A stretch of DNA of 64,000 nt from Anaspis maculata (lineage: Eukaryota; Arthropoda; Insecta; Coleoptera; Scraptiidae), in contig OX421967.1 of assembly GCA_949128115.1 (NCBI GenBank), forward strand, positions 25,994,635 to 26,058,634, written 5' to 3'. A model generated the notes under the pieces. It did not search any database. It saw only the letters and a list, made by a program, of their open reading frames with translations, and was not told the origin of the DNA. Position 1 is the stretch's first letter; the number at the start of each line of letters is the position of its first letter. Positions 48,701 through 58,955 of this stretch are shown in pieces. The translations under genes and the position numbers were made by a program.

Positions 48701-51700
48701 CTTGGCCACCCGTTTTAACTATGTTGGTGGTGACAGCAGAGCAAGAAAAAATAAATTAGTCACAGATACAAGTCGCAGAATGAAAATTCACGAGGCCCTT
48801 GCAAGATATGTTTCCACATGCTGAATAGGTCACCATTTGTCGGAAAAGGTGCAATCATCTTTCCAGTTGAGGCTCTCAAAAACTGCAAAATAGTTGCAAG
48901 CAGTTGCAAAGTAGGTAGTTTCATCAAATAGAGCGCTGGTTGCAAAACCAAACATTTGTTGCTCGATCAATTGTTTGAATGTCAATTCGTCACTTGACGC
49001 GAGTTGACGTGGCTAACTGTCATCTCTTCATCATCTCATCAAAATGTTCCATCTTCATCAATTTTAATCATATCTTCAAAATCTCAAAATTGCCAATGTC
49101 TGGAAGCAAGTGATCAAAAAGTAAATCAGTCAAAATTGCGCATCTCCACATTTCCCACAGAACTGAGAACATTTCACTTATAATGGCGGATGAACAAGAA
49201 CCAGAAGTAACGCCTTATCCATCTTCACCCAAACTACCATCAGAAACACCACCAGAGCCAGAGGCGGCCCCAGAGCCGGCCCCAGAGGCGGCAAGGCCGC
49301 CCGGAGATGGAGGACAGGCGGAAGGCCCGCACAGAGATGGAGAACAGGCAAGAGGTCCGCCCAGAGATGAAGAACAGGAGAAAACCAGAAGGAAGGTTCT
49401 ACTCTCATTCGCCTCGTTTGCCGGTTTAGTGGTGGTCATCAAACTCCTGTCTTTGATCACATCTGACTGACTCCAATTCGAATAAATTTCATACATAACC
49501 AAAAAGTATTACTTGTGGATCCAGTAGGTAGTCCTTTAAATGAAAAGGAGTTACAATGTATAGAGTGGCAAAATCTATCTGCAAACCACACAACAGGCAA
49601 AAGCACTTGGGATTGGAAGGTGGAGGGGTTCGGGGGGCTGTACATCTGTACATTGGTATCCTGTTAGTATATTTGACGACTGCTCTTATAAACTGCTTGA
49701 AGCTCAGTATCTATACCTTGAACTGCCCTCGGCGATTGCCATGTAAACTCGTTGAAGTTCGGTATATATAAAAAAATTCCCTTCTTACGAATGCCGTCAT
49801 AAGAGGTGACACAGTATAAAAACGGAGTATATGGTCATGCTCCAATTTTACTGTAGTTGCTAAGTAAATTTTCCTTGCAATTCCTCCAAAATCTGAGTAT
49901 GGGCAATAATTTCGTTTTCTACATTAAGCTCGAGGTCTCTGAAGCTCAATATACCAACCCTAGATAACCCCTGATGATCGCATATCCAAAGTCTGGCTTG
50001 GTATTACCCTTCGGCGATTGCCTTCATTTACTGGCTCCCCGATCCTGAGAACAAGGTTACGCCCGAGTATTCCAACAAATAACTGACTTCTGCACAAGAG
50101 AGCAGAGAAGAGAGAGTAGATCGAAAAAACTTACCGTTGATTTCTGGCAGGAGCTTTCCGAGACACAACGGCCTGTTGCCGTAAGGGTCCCGGACGGCGT
50201 AGATTTTGTCCTTGAGCATCAGAACCAGCGAGTAGCTCAAAGGCGCCAGCTGCATGAGGTGCCTTATCCTGCCGGGCCAATTGGGTCCGTTCACTTCTCC
50301 TTCCGGCGGGATCATGCACAGTGCCGTGATGATCAGTTCGGAGTCGGACTCTGTGGACAAGCAGATGCCCCTACTCAACACCATCTTCCTAAGATTCTCC
50401 TTGTTGACGAGCTCGCCGTTGTGGGCGATGGCCAGGGTGCCGTGCACGGAATTGACCATGAACGGTTGGCTGTGGAGGATGTTGGACTTGGCGCTGGTAG
50501 TGTATCTGGTGTGTCCGATGCCGATGGAGCCTTTGAGCTTCGAGATGTTGTCATCGTCGAACACGTGCCTCACCAGGCCCATGCCTTTGAAGATGTTGAA
50601 CTGGTTGGTGCCTGCGCTGCTCGCTATACCGCACGACTCCTGTCCTCTGCGAAAACAAAGAGTCCAATAACGGTAAAATCAGATTTCTCAGAAATGTAAG
50701 AAATGTGAAAAAATATTGTTACGTATTTCGCGTCTAGGTTCCTTTATAAATGAGACGATCGCTTCAAAACACACACTGTTTATTACTAGCTTTCTATCGC
50801 TTTCGATTACTTCGAATTCAATACTACTCCGTGGGCGATTCATGGTGCATATTTATACCTCCGACTAGTGTTCTCAAATCTTCCATCGGTCCTCCAGCAA
50901 ATTTCACAATGACCCCGGCATACGGTATCTAGGCGACTCCCGAAAAATCACACACTTTTCGCGTGCCTCCCGCGTGTTCTGGAACGTCGGCACCTCCGCC
51001 AAACGGATAGATGTGTCCCACTCGGCCGTTGAAGTCGCCACGTAAATTTCATTCGCTAAGCTATCGCGTATATTCTGGAAATGTCCAGAGCTTTGCACCT
51101 GTACACTGCGACCTGATGGAATCCGTCTAGAAAGATCAGGTGTGCTCGAGAATGCACGGGAATCGCCGCTCGTAACAATATCACGTATTTTTCACGCAAA
51201 AAAATCCATGCATGTATGATTTCAATTAAATACAAGTGTTTCGTCCCTAACAAATTTCAGTTAAATTTTGATATTGGAGTGTTTCTGTAAGTGCAGTTAT
51301 ATGAGTATTTACGAAAATTAGGTGATAATAAACTGAAAATGATATTACATAATATTTCGGCTGCTAGGGCATCAATATTTACATGAATATTTATACATAT
51401 TATTATACAGGATGTCTCAAAAGTACCGCATTCCGAGTCCAGAGCGTTATATGAAATGCACTCAAGAACATGATTAAAATGTAAAAAAAATTACGTTAAT
51501 TTTTGAAGATATGGGGGCTCAAAGGGTGGGACTTAGCTGCCCTCTATTTTCGTTATTCGAAGTGATTTTGGGGAACTGTTTGTTATAGAAATTAGTAGAA
51601 TTTATCAACCACTGGGTGTGCACTGAGCTTCTGCTGATTCATAAAACTCAGAAATCAATTTTCTTTTAAAAACATCAGTAACAATTCTTCGATGAAAACA

Positions 51701-52507
51701 AAAATGATCATGTATTGTTTTCTAAATTGTCTTAGGGATCAATGTGAATGCAAAACTTTTGAGACACCCTGTATGAATTACGACGCTGCCAAGCTTGGCT
51801 ACCTACCGATGAAATTTTCCAAATAAATGATCGACTAGATTGACTAGAACGATTTTGAACATGGATATAATACTTATCAATTATTCTGTTTCGAAATAAG
51901 GGTTCTCGCATTGATTATATTCTTAAAATGAACATCAAAGTTTGAAATAATGTTTTGCGCCAAAAACACGGCTACCTTCGTAATGACCGTTATGACGTCA
52001 CAACGCAGTGACCTTGAACCTCCCTCTGTTTGAAAATTAATTGGAAGTACTAGTTTGTTATTGATGGGGACCTATTATTATTGTTGCGCCCCCCTGAGGC
52101 TACGATGTCTTTTGCACACGTTGGACACCCTATCACTACGTCACTAACAATATACGATTTTTTGTGCTTGGGGAAAAACAAAATTACTGTAAGATGGGTC
52201 GACATCAAACCGCTCGAGGCCCAAGTGCATGGAAGTTGTCTATCCTACAATTTGAGTTTTAGATTTACAAAAAAAAAGCAGACTTGCGGGAAACCATTCA
52301 GTCAATCTGATCATATTAATTGGTTATACCTACCATAGCATCATTGAGGCAATGGAAAAAAAATGAAAAAACAAAAACAAACCTGTGCTGCAGTGCTCCC
52401 AAGCCTGTGCAGACGATCTGTGCGATCCTTGCCGAATCTTGAGGCCACTCGACGTCTCCTATGGCCCCGAAGACTCCACATTCGTGTTGCAATTCTCGTT
52501 CGTCCAT
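42704..52507 (-). CDS. PPAT: Amidophosphoribosyltransferase (glutamine PRPP amidotransferase), complete, six exons
   Basis: Catalyses the committed first step of de novo purine synthesis in the cytosol: PRPP plus glutamine to 5-phosphoribosylamine. Exons, 5' to 3': 52507-52383, 50646-50135, 46980-46727, 44472-44247, 43857-43621, 42849-42704. All junctions keep phase and give 499 aa, the usual length. The nucleophile is C10 in ECGVFGAI after a nine-residue propeptide, which is normally cleaved. The class II glutaminase domain follows ([31 protein letters not shown]). The phosphoribosyltransferase domain has the PRPP loop [12 protein letters not shown] at 385-396. C279 (FCIFEY), C425 (YACYMG), C481 and C484 (CTAC) match the four 4Fe-4S ligands of the Fe-S subclass, so oxygen-sensitive regulation is expected. 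No PAICS-like divergent partner is seen upstream, unlike the vertebrate arrangement. Confidence 0.93.
43145..43335. mobile_element. Hairpin MITE in PPAT intron 5
   Basis: AGCGGCTTTACAGAACTTCG with TTTGTCGCCGGCGAC pairs with GTCGCCGGCGACATACGAAG with TTCTTAAAGCCGC. The ends form about 35-bp inverted arms around a 120-bp loop. Confidence 0.75.
44585..46621. mobile_element. Two-kilobase palindromic element filling PPAT intron 3
   Basis: The arms (44585-about 45515 and about 45705-46621) are reverse complements at high identity. Paired blocks include TAAACTGCTTGACAA, GGTGCCAACGGAGA, AACTACCCCTTCAATATCGC and ACCTTGATGCG. It spans nearly the whole 2.25-kb intron between PPAT exons 3 and 4. Near-identical ORFs appear once on each strand (44541-44810 minus and 46396-46626 plus; 44625-44855 plus and 46351-46581 minus), as expected for a palindrome. 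Confidence 0.85.
48302..48542. repeat. Imperfect tandem duplication in PPAT intron 2, period about 150 bp
   Basis: The segment containing ACGACGCGTTCTTTTCAGCT and CAACACCCCTATTTTGCT (48302-48389) recurs as ATGACGCGTTATTTTTAGCT and CAACACCCCTATTTTGCT (48452-48542). A weaker third trace precedes it near 48210. A 127-codon minus-strand ORF (48297-48680) runs across it without a known motif. Confidence 0.6.
49183..49470 (+). CDS. Putative 95-aa tail-anchored membrane protein, intronless, nested antisense in PPAT intron 2
   Basis: ATG at 49183 (TATAATGGCG context) opens 95 codons to TGA at 49468-49470. Residues 1-65 are rich in Pro, Glu, Ala and Gly and probably disordered, with a threefold imperfect repeat around residues 41-64 ([23 protein letters not shown]). 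A basic TRRK precedes a hydrophobic segment of about 20 residues near the C-terminus (about 72-92, containing [11 protein letters not shown]), and only a few residues follow. This is the layout of a tail-anchored protein facing the cytosol. AATAAA lies 11 bases after the stop. The ORF is much more GC-rich than the surrounding intron. I recognise no family; it could be a genuine nested gene, a retrocopy or a chance ORF. Confidence 0.5.
   Translation: MADEQEPEVTPYPSSPKLPSETPPEPEAAPEPAPEAARPPGDGGQAEGPHRDGEQARGPPRDEEQEKTRRKVLLSFASFAGLVVVIKLLSLITSD
49481..49486 (+). terminator. Polyadenylation signal for the nested small ORF
   Basis: AATAAA starting 11 bases after the stop codon of the 95-aa ORF and on the same strand. 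Together with the ORF it suggests an independent short transcript. Confidence 0.45.
50717..51177 (-). mobile_element. Solo LTR in PPAT intron 1, copy A
   Basis: It starts TGTTACG and ends CGTAACA, and is flanked by ATAT on both sides (4-bp target duplication). On the minus strand a TATAAATA-like box (50848-50857) precedes AATAAA (50784-50779) by about 70 bases, which sets the orientation. Copy B at 56217-56740 shares TGTTACGTATTTCGC, ACACTGTTTATTACT, TCTAGAAAGAT and AATCGCCGCTCGTAACA. No internal retroelement sequence adjoins it. Confidence 0.75.
51406..51773. mobile_element. TIR MITE in PPAT intron 1, most complete copy of a three-copy family
   Basis: The termini TACAGGATGTCTCAAAAGT and CTTTTGAGACACCCTGTA are inverted. 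The 368-bp interior has no coding frame. Partial relatives lie at 4056-4674 and 12490-12650 in the opposite orientation. Confidence 0.75.
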
Positions 52508-53814
52508 TCTGTGATCTAAAAATAAAAAGTAAGTGAATAAGGCTTTTCAGGGAGTAATTTTCTACTGACGATTAGGTTTTACTCCAATTCAAAATTTACA
52601 AAAACACCCCGGTACCTAGGACTGTGTGACTGTGGAAGTTTTATTTTCTGCTGACGCGACGGTTTAAATTTTGCAGGTCGGCAAGTGAATAAACAGGTAT
52701 GGATAGGTAGAGATTGTGAATACAAATGTGCGAATGTGAATGAAAGTTAATGCCTAGTCGACAATAAACTTGAATTATTAATTATTATTATTATTATTAT
52801 TACAGCACTTTGTTATACATGTGAATAGGTTCATGACATGTTAGTTATGCAGACGGGCATGGGCAAAGCTGAATGTAAAAAAAATACCCTGAGGCTCTAT
52901 TAGTTTCTTATAATCTTGTCGAGCGTTCAATTACTTTTCAAGTCAAGACCTATGACGGATGACTGTAACTAAGGAGAAACGATTTGGATTCATTTCTGCT
53001 TACAAGTACAGCACATGGTACAGATCTTGGAGGGTACAGATAGGCGGTCATAGGTCACTTGACGGCGAAAATAGTTGAACAATAAAGTACGATCTGTCAC
53101 AGCTCGTTATTAAACTGAGCAAAAAAGGTTCTTCACCGTGGGTTGTACCAAAAAAATAATACGCAATTGACGCTAATACGAGATTAGATGGATCTCAATC
53201 TGGCCAATCCCAGTAAATTGACCATGGGAAATGCATTAAACCTTTAGCTAATCAAGGTGCTTTCCTTTTACAACGTAAACTAAGTATTCTGACCTAAGTT
53301 GCTAGTGGTATCTCACTTTCGCGCATGTGATTTCCCGCTTTTTCTCTCTCTAACTTAGATCAGTTTTAGTGAGTTTTGTGGTAAAAGGAAAGCACTCGGG
53401 AAAGTACATATAGTATCAATCTCTTTTGTGAAACCAGAATTTCTGTTATCAACTAAAGAGTACTGAGAAAGAGAAATTTCACTAATCTCGCATTATATTA
53501 TTTGAGCGTTGGTGCAACCCAACCCAAGGTCAGATGCTTCCAAATTAATGACCCCCCAATAACTTGTAATGTAACCCACTTTTCGACGTTTGGCCTTGAT
53601 CGTCATTACCCCCTTCCCCTTCCTACGTTGTCTACGTTTTCCCTACGTTGTGTAATTCTTACTCTAGATGAGAACGTGGATTTGAGGATGAGGCTGAAAT
53701 TTACTAATGAAACGCAAATGAAGGCAAGCAAAATGAAGTTTTTATTTGAATCATTAGCAAAGTTTTTTATGAATCTGTTTCTTTTCTCAAAACACCTCAC
53801 AACAATAAACTGAC
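52508..53814. other. Upstream region of PPAT
   Basis: Probable promoter and 5'UTR of the minus-strand PPAT gene lie next to 52508. A TTA/ATT microsatellite is at about 52773-52801. No divergent gene is recognised. Confidence 0.45.
52773..52801. repeat. ATT microsatellite
   Basis: About eight TTA units in AATTATTATTATTATTATTA context. Similar short runs lie at 26580-26600 and 58097-58118. Confidence 0.8.
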
Positions 53815-54305
53815 AGCGTGACAAAGTGACATGACATGGATCAAAACCAACAAAACACAAACACAAATGAAACAAGAAACTCATTACAAATCATTTAGAC
53901 AATGCAGGAATTTACAACAACAAAATAAACACATAATTAGATCAACAAAGCACAACAAGAAATCATAAAACGCGTCAAACTGTCAGTAAACGTAAAATAA
54001 TAGTGACGTATTCACTGACAGGCACACATTGGAAGAACACGTCAAAGAAACCCCTGCGTATTGCCTGATAAAGTACTGAAAAATCTCTTCCCAAATGATC
54101 TAACGAAAACTGAGTGTGAATGGGTCATGGTGAAATGACAGAGAAGTCACTCTGGTAATGCATTAATCAAGCTAATGCAAATCGGTACTCAAACGTCTTT
54201 AAATGTTTGCTTCGTTAGCCAATTGTTTACGTAACAACAAAAGGAAACTTGCTCGCTTACGCTTTGGTGAGAACTTTACGCTCAGGATTCAATTTTACGC
54301 TTTAC
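53815..54305 (-). repeat. Dispersed repeat, copy 2 (inverted relative to 32668-33150)
   Basis: Reverse-complement counterpart of 32668-33150 over about 485 bp, with matching CTCGCTTACGCTTTG, AAGAAACCCCTGCGTATTGC and GACAATGCAGGAATTT. No coding frame is conserved between the copies. Confidence 0.65.
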
Positions 54306-55620
54306 GCACACTCTTTCGCCACTCCGCATCTCTTTTAAAGCAGAAAGCAAATTAGTAGACACATGCGACTCAACTAAATCAAGGCTCTGGGTTCCCACAG
54401 AGTAGGTTTTTGCGTGTAAAGGCTCAAGGGAGCGCTGAAAATACCTAAACCCAATAGCTGGGTTGTCCCCCTGAAGTTGAGACCGATCTATTACTAACCT
54501 GAAACTGCTCCCCCAATTCCCGACCCTCCTTAAATCCTCAAACAGGAATCAGAAAAGCCCCAAAACATGAAACACACAAAAATCACTAACATTTGAACAA
54601 TTCCTGAACAGCCAGGGAGTGTTGGCTCGTACACGGCTTTCAAAGACACATCGAACATGATAAAAATAAATGTTGAAAGCTAGCTCACACACATGTTCAG
54701 GTTCAACCAGACTCTTTCAGATTTCGCTTTGCCGCTTGCACAGTTTGTAGTACCAACAAACACTGTCATGACAACGTACACTCCTGAGTAGGTCAATGAA
54801 TGAATGCATGAGGTATTTTGTAACCCAACGGGAAAATATCTTTGACTAATCAAGGAACTGAATGTGAAATTAGAGTCCGGACCTGGCGAGAATCCCAGAC
54901 AGCGCGGCGCTATATCCACGTTGTAGCTACCTACCCGACAAGGAAGTCCCTTCTCCCAGAAACGAACTGAATAAATCGTACGAGTAATGTTTTTCCCGTT
55001 CTTTATGCGGTTTGATTTCAACTAGCACGAGAATCCCAAATCCTACATTTTTCTTGTTCACATCGCCATCCGCGATGGCGCCCGCCAGGACCAGGAAAAC
55101 CTACTTGAAATTCGCAAAAATGGGACACGCTACATTGACCGGGCCACAAATTTACGTGCCAATGCAATCAACACTTTGAGGAATAAAATCAGCAAGAAAA
55201 TCAAAATAAAATCCACCTGTATTCACGACTTTCCGGCCCAGAGCCCGGAACACTGCTGCGTGCTGTGAAAATTACCTCGTTTCCCCCTTTCTCTACCCCG
55301 AGCCCCGACCGTCCCTCCCTAATCTCAATAGTGACGTTTCTTGTCGATTTATGGTCGTCTACTTAGGCAACCAACAATTCTTTTCTCGCGCGAATTAAAG
55401 TGAATTTTATAAAACTAGTCGCAAAAGTGATCCCTTACAAACTCCTACACGCTACTGATTGGAATCTTTAAAAATTTTGCAAGTAGGTAGACATTTCCGA
55501 CAAACCAGCCTATGCTGAATTTAAGCTAATTTGGTTTGATAGTTCACAATTTACACAAATTTTGGTACGTTGATCATAATCGCTTGAGGAGTACCATAGG
55601 TCGAGGGGCCAACCACTCCG
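54306..55620. other. Intergenic DNA with an exon-like ORF at 55026-55268
   Basis: After TTTCAACTAG an open plus-strand frame of 81 codons runs to TGA at 55266-55268, with pieces such as HIAIRDGARQDQENLL and a basic NKISKKIKIK. The acceptor-like start suggests a terminal exon, but I recognise no family and see no upstream exon. The rest shows nothing. Confidence 0.3.
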
Positions 55621-55830
55621 AGAATACCTGTACAAAATGTTCAGAATACTCAGGAAATACTAGGGAATACTTGGAGAATACTAGGAAATATATGGAAATA
55701 CCAGGAATACTCGGGAATACTCGGGAATACTTGGGAATACCTGAGAAAACATGAGAATACTCGAGAATATGCGAGAATATCAGGAAATATCTAGGAATAC
55801 CTAGGAAATACTTGTATCAGACAATCTTAC
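55621..55830 (+). repeat. Minisatellite array of GGGAATACT-type units, array 1
   Basis: About twenty imperfect 9-11 bp units of the form GGGAATACTT, AGGAATACTC, AGGAAATAC and the like. The left flank contains GGTCGAGGGGCCAACC, CCGAGAATACCTGTACAAAA, and shared sequence that recurs beside array 2. Confidence 0.75.
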
Positions 55831-56216
55831 CCGAGATCGGGAGACGAGCCGTTTCCGTTTGTTATGGAAAAAATACCATTGTTCGAAAGAGAAACGAGAC
55901 AGAGGGAACAACACAGTTCGAGGGTGAAAGAATCGGTGCTGTGAATTTCTGGGAAAAAGCGTTAATAAAGGGAAGTGTACAGCGTCGGACTGGCAAATGT
56001 TGGCCTACCGGGCAAATAATGAAAGTGGCCTCGAAACCGAAGGGGGAGTCAGAGGGGCTCGCCCCCCAGTTAGCACCGCAGGCGACTTTTTTTTAATAAT
56101 AATGCTAATAACAAAAAGAGACGCTGACCAAATTGTCAATAGATTTCTTTAAACTCAAAACTTTTGCTTGAAATACACTACGATAAAACAACGGAGGAAA
56201 GAAAAATGTTTATTAT
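55831..56216. other. Short spacer between array 1 and the solo LTR
   Basis: The ORF at 55812-56096 partly overlaps the array and has no motif. Nothing else is seen. Confidence 0.35.
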
Positions 56217-56740
56217 TGTTACGTATTTCGCATACGGGTTCGAATATAATTGAGATGATCATTTTAAAACATACACTGTTTATTACTGCGTACTACAAAA
56301 ATACACGCCAACAATTATTTACTTAAGAATATTGCTGTGATTACTACTCGCTTTTAATCTGCTCGCTACCACTTCGCATACCAATTCATAACTGCTCGTG
56401 AGACGACGGTTGATGCCTTATATAAGTCCGACTGATTCATCTCGAATGTTCCATGCATTCTCCAGCAGTCTACACAGTGACCCGACATACGGTTTTCATA
56501 CGACTCCCTAAAAATCTTGCACATTACCCGTATAATAATTCTGCCGTGTCTAGAACCGGCGCCTCCGCCAAAATGAACAGATGTAGCTTGACCCACTGCT
56601 GAAGTCTCCATACAGCTGTACGAGAAAAAGCCCTACACGCGCGCTCCAGAGCACACCAGAACGCTCCGCACTAGTACACTGCGCTCTAACGGGAAGAGTC
56701 TAGAAAGATTGCGTGTTATCCAGAATCGCCGCTCGTAACA
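56217..56740 (-). mobile_element. Solo LTR, copy B
   Basis: TGTTACG..CGTAACA termini flanked by TTAT on both sides (4-bp target duplication). On the minus strand a TATATAAG box (about 56417-56425) precedes AATAAA at 56284-56279. It is homologous to copy A at 50717-51177 but 63 bp longer. Because the PPAT first exon lies between the two copies and each has its own target duplication, they are separate solo LTRs and not one element. Confidence 0.75.
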
Positions 56741-57849
56741 TTATTCTAACATTGGTCCAGGAATTACAGAAATAATTGCGAACAAAAATGAAACCCAGCC
56801 GGATTTTTGCATATAAGCTCATCGACAGTTTTGATTTCAAAGATACTGATCTACTTGCGAATTTGTCGATGATTTCTTCATGTGGCTAAAGATGTAAATT
56901 CTACATAGACGTTAAATAGACGTTAAAAAAGAGCACGACTAGATGGCAGATAAAACAAACCAACTGCGGGAGTCTCACACATACAATCTTGTCATTTCGG
57001 TACCAAGAAATGATCAATGCATGATATGCACAAACAAAAGTGGACCAGACTTTGATGAAAAATTTAAAATTTGGATTAAAAAAAAAAACATCAGAGTGCA
57101 ATTTTTTCCAAATGTGGAAATTTGGCCTCTCAACTGGGGATTGGCCTACCGGGCATTTGCCCGGTGAACCAGTCCGACACCGGAAGTGTAGACCAAATTG
57201 TCATACATTTTCAAACATTGCTTCTCCTGCATGCGTAAAATAAACTGCTGGACAACGAACTTCTTTGTCCAGCAGTTTAGTTGTAATACTTATACGAGGA
57301 TTTTAACAGAATTGACAGCTTATTTTGATCTTGTTCACCTAATCTAAAAAATATTGTAGATTCGCTAGAAATTCTTGCGGAAATATTACCAGGTTCCTGT
57401 GTGGCGAGGTATATGGCATAATAAACAAGTGAATACCCCCTCATGTGCGTGAGTCGCAATAGCGCATTTTCTTAGGGCAGATCTGTCATTGATGAAAGTC
57501 AAGGTTGAAACTAAGAATGTTCTAGGAGACAAGAGTAAGTTTCATGCTCGGTTTCATGTCAGTCGTTCCACTAAATAAATAAGAGATTTCAATATGACGG
57601 CCAAGATGGCGGCGGAACCATAATTTGAAATAAGACCATTAATAACCATTAATAACCATTTGAAAATAAGAATGAGCATACTAGACAACGGTAAGTTTCA
57701 AGCTCCATGAAAATCTCCATGAATTTAATAGGCGGCCAAGATGGCGGTGGAATCATGAAATTCAGTGGATCGATTAGTGAAACGATTTTCATAAAACTTG
57801 GAACTTGAAATATTGGACATTTTTTGTGGAAAATAATTTTTTATACCCT
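56741..57849. other. Intergenic DNA with an imperfect local duplication
   Basis: CGGCCAAGATGGCGG occurs at 57598-57612 and 57733-57747 with related flanks (GTAAGTTTCAAGCTC / GTAAGTTTCATGCTC), an imperfect repeat of about 130 bp. No gene is supported. Confidence 0.4.
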
Positions 57850-57964
57850 GTAACGGGTGTTTCTTAAATCTGGCATCCAAGTATGCTGTGCTCCAGCCAA
57901 CAGGAGCCTCATTCGGCCGGAGCACAGCATGCTTGGACGCCAGATTTGGAAGAACGCCCGTTAC
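57850..57964. mobile_element. Hairpin MITE, 115 bp
   Basis: GTAACGGGTGTTTCTTAAAT with CTGGCATCCAAG.ATGCTGTGCTCC pairs with GGAGCACAGCATGCTTGGAC with GCCAGATTTG..CGCCCGTTAC. The arms are about 50 bp with few mismatches. Confidence 0.8.
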
Positions 57965-58242
57965 TGTACTAAAGCCAAACCTGATGAAGTCAGGCAGGAG
58001 GCAGGTAAAGCTGTCCTTTTTCCTTATGATGGTAATCATTTTTTAACATTTTGATGCGGCGGTGGCAAACTGATTTTTTGGATCTCAACGCATGACTATT
58101 ATTATTATTATTATTATTTACTAAAAAAAATCTCACTGTTCAGTTTTATACTTATAACGTTATAAACTGCGAGAGTGCGTCAATTTAAGGTTTTTATGCA
58201 AGTTTTTAGGCCTTTGACTGCGATATATTTGAATTTGGGAGC

Positions 58243-58430
58243 ATAAGAAATACTTTGGGAATACCTGGGAATACTTGGAAATTTTAGGAAATACTGGGGA
58301 ATACATGGGAATACTTGAGAATATCGAGAAATATCGAAGAATACTTGGGAAATAATAGGGAATACGTGGAAATTCAGGAATAGGTCGGAAATACATGGTA
58401 TTCTCGGAATACCTGTACAAAATTTCATGA
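58243..58430 (+). repeat. Minisatellite array of GGGAATACT-type units, array 2
   Basis: Same unit family and strand as array 1 (GGGAATACCT, GGGAATACTT, GGAAATACTG, GAGAATATCG). The right flank CGGAATACCTGTACAAAATT and GGTTGGCCCCTCG contains pieces of array 1's left flank, part of them in inverse orientation. Confidence 0.75.
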
Positions 58431-58774
58431 GAGGTTGGCCCCTCGCCATAGGTCAACGCTGAGACTTACAGTACCTACCAGTACTCTTTTCTGAACTACA
58501 GCAAAAGTTTATCTGATTTGGTGGCATTTGATACTTTTTTCTTGCTCGAACCTGAGCTTTTGGAATATTGTTCAGCATTGCTCAAAAGTCTCATGTACAA
58601 AATTTCAAAATTGACTTATTTATTTAAGGGTCAAACAAGGACGGTAAGTCATTAAAACAATGAAATAATACCTACGACAATTCACCCTTTCCGTTATTCA
58701 AGAAGTCGAAGTTGTCATGCGCAAATACCAAGTTTGGTTGTTTTGGTGGCGTGAGGTTGGCACTGGAAGCCCTG

Positions 58775-58955
58775 GGCCGCTATTCTTGAATCGTGTGAGA
58801 AAAGTCCCTGGGAGTAAAATACATTCCGCAGTACACTGATGTAGCGAATGTTGCCTAAAATCGTGGTTTTTAGGCAACTTTCGCTACAGAAGTGTAGTAC
58901 GGATTATATAAAACTCCCAGGGACTTTTCTCACACGATTCAAGAATAGCGGCCCT
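58775..58955. mobile_element. Hairpin MITE, copy B of the family also at 6773-6951
   Basis: The arms GGGCCGCTATTCTTGAATCG with TGTGAG and CTCACACGATTCAAGAATAG with CGGCCC are perfect complements. AGTCCCTGGGAGT, GTAGCGAA and TTGCCTAAAA continue the stem. It is better preserved than copy A. Confidence 0.85.

Noticed and set aside
50717..56740. One full-length LTR retrotransposon with 5.5-kb interior
   Set aside because: The interior contains PPAT exon 1, and each LTR has its own different target duplication.
55600..58430. Possible CRISPR-like array
   Set aside because: Units are 9-11 bp, imperfect and contiguous without unique spacers; a eukaryotic minisatellite.
58160..58456. 98-aa and 89-aa ORFs with repeated FPxIxxYSQ-like pattern
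   Set aside because: Translation of the GGGAATAC minisatellite; a repeat protein would need an unbroken frame, and the units vary in length.
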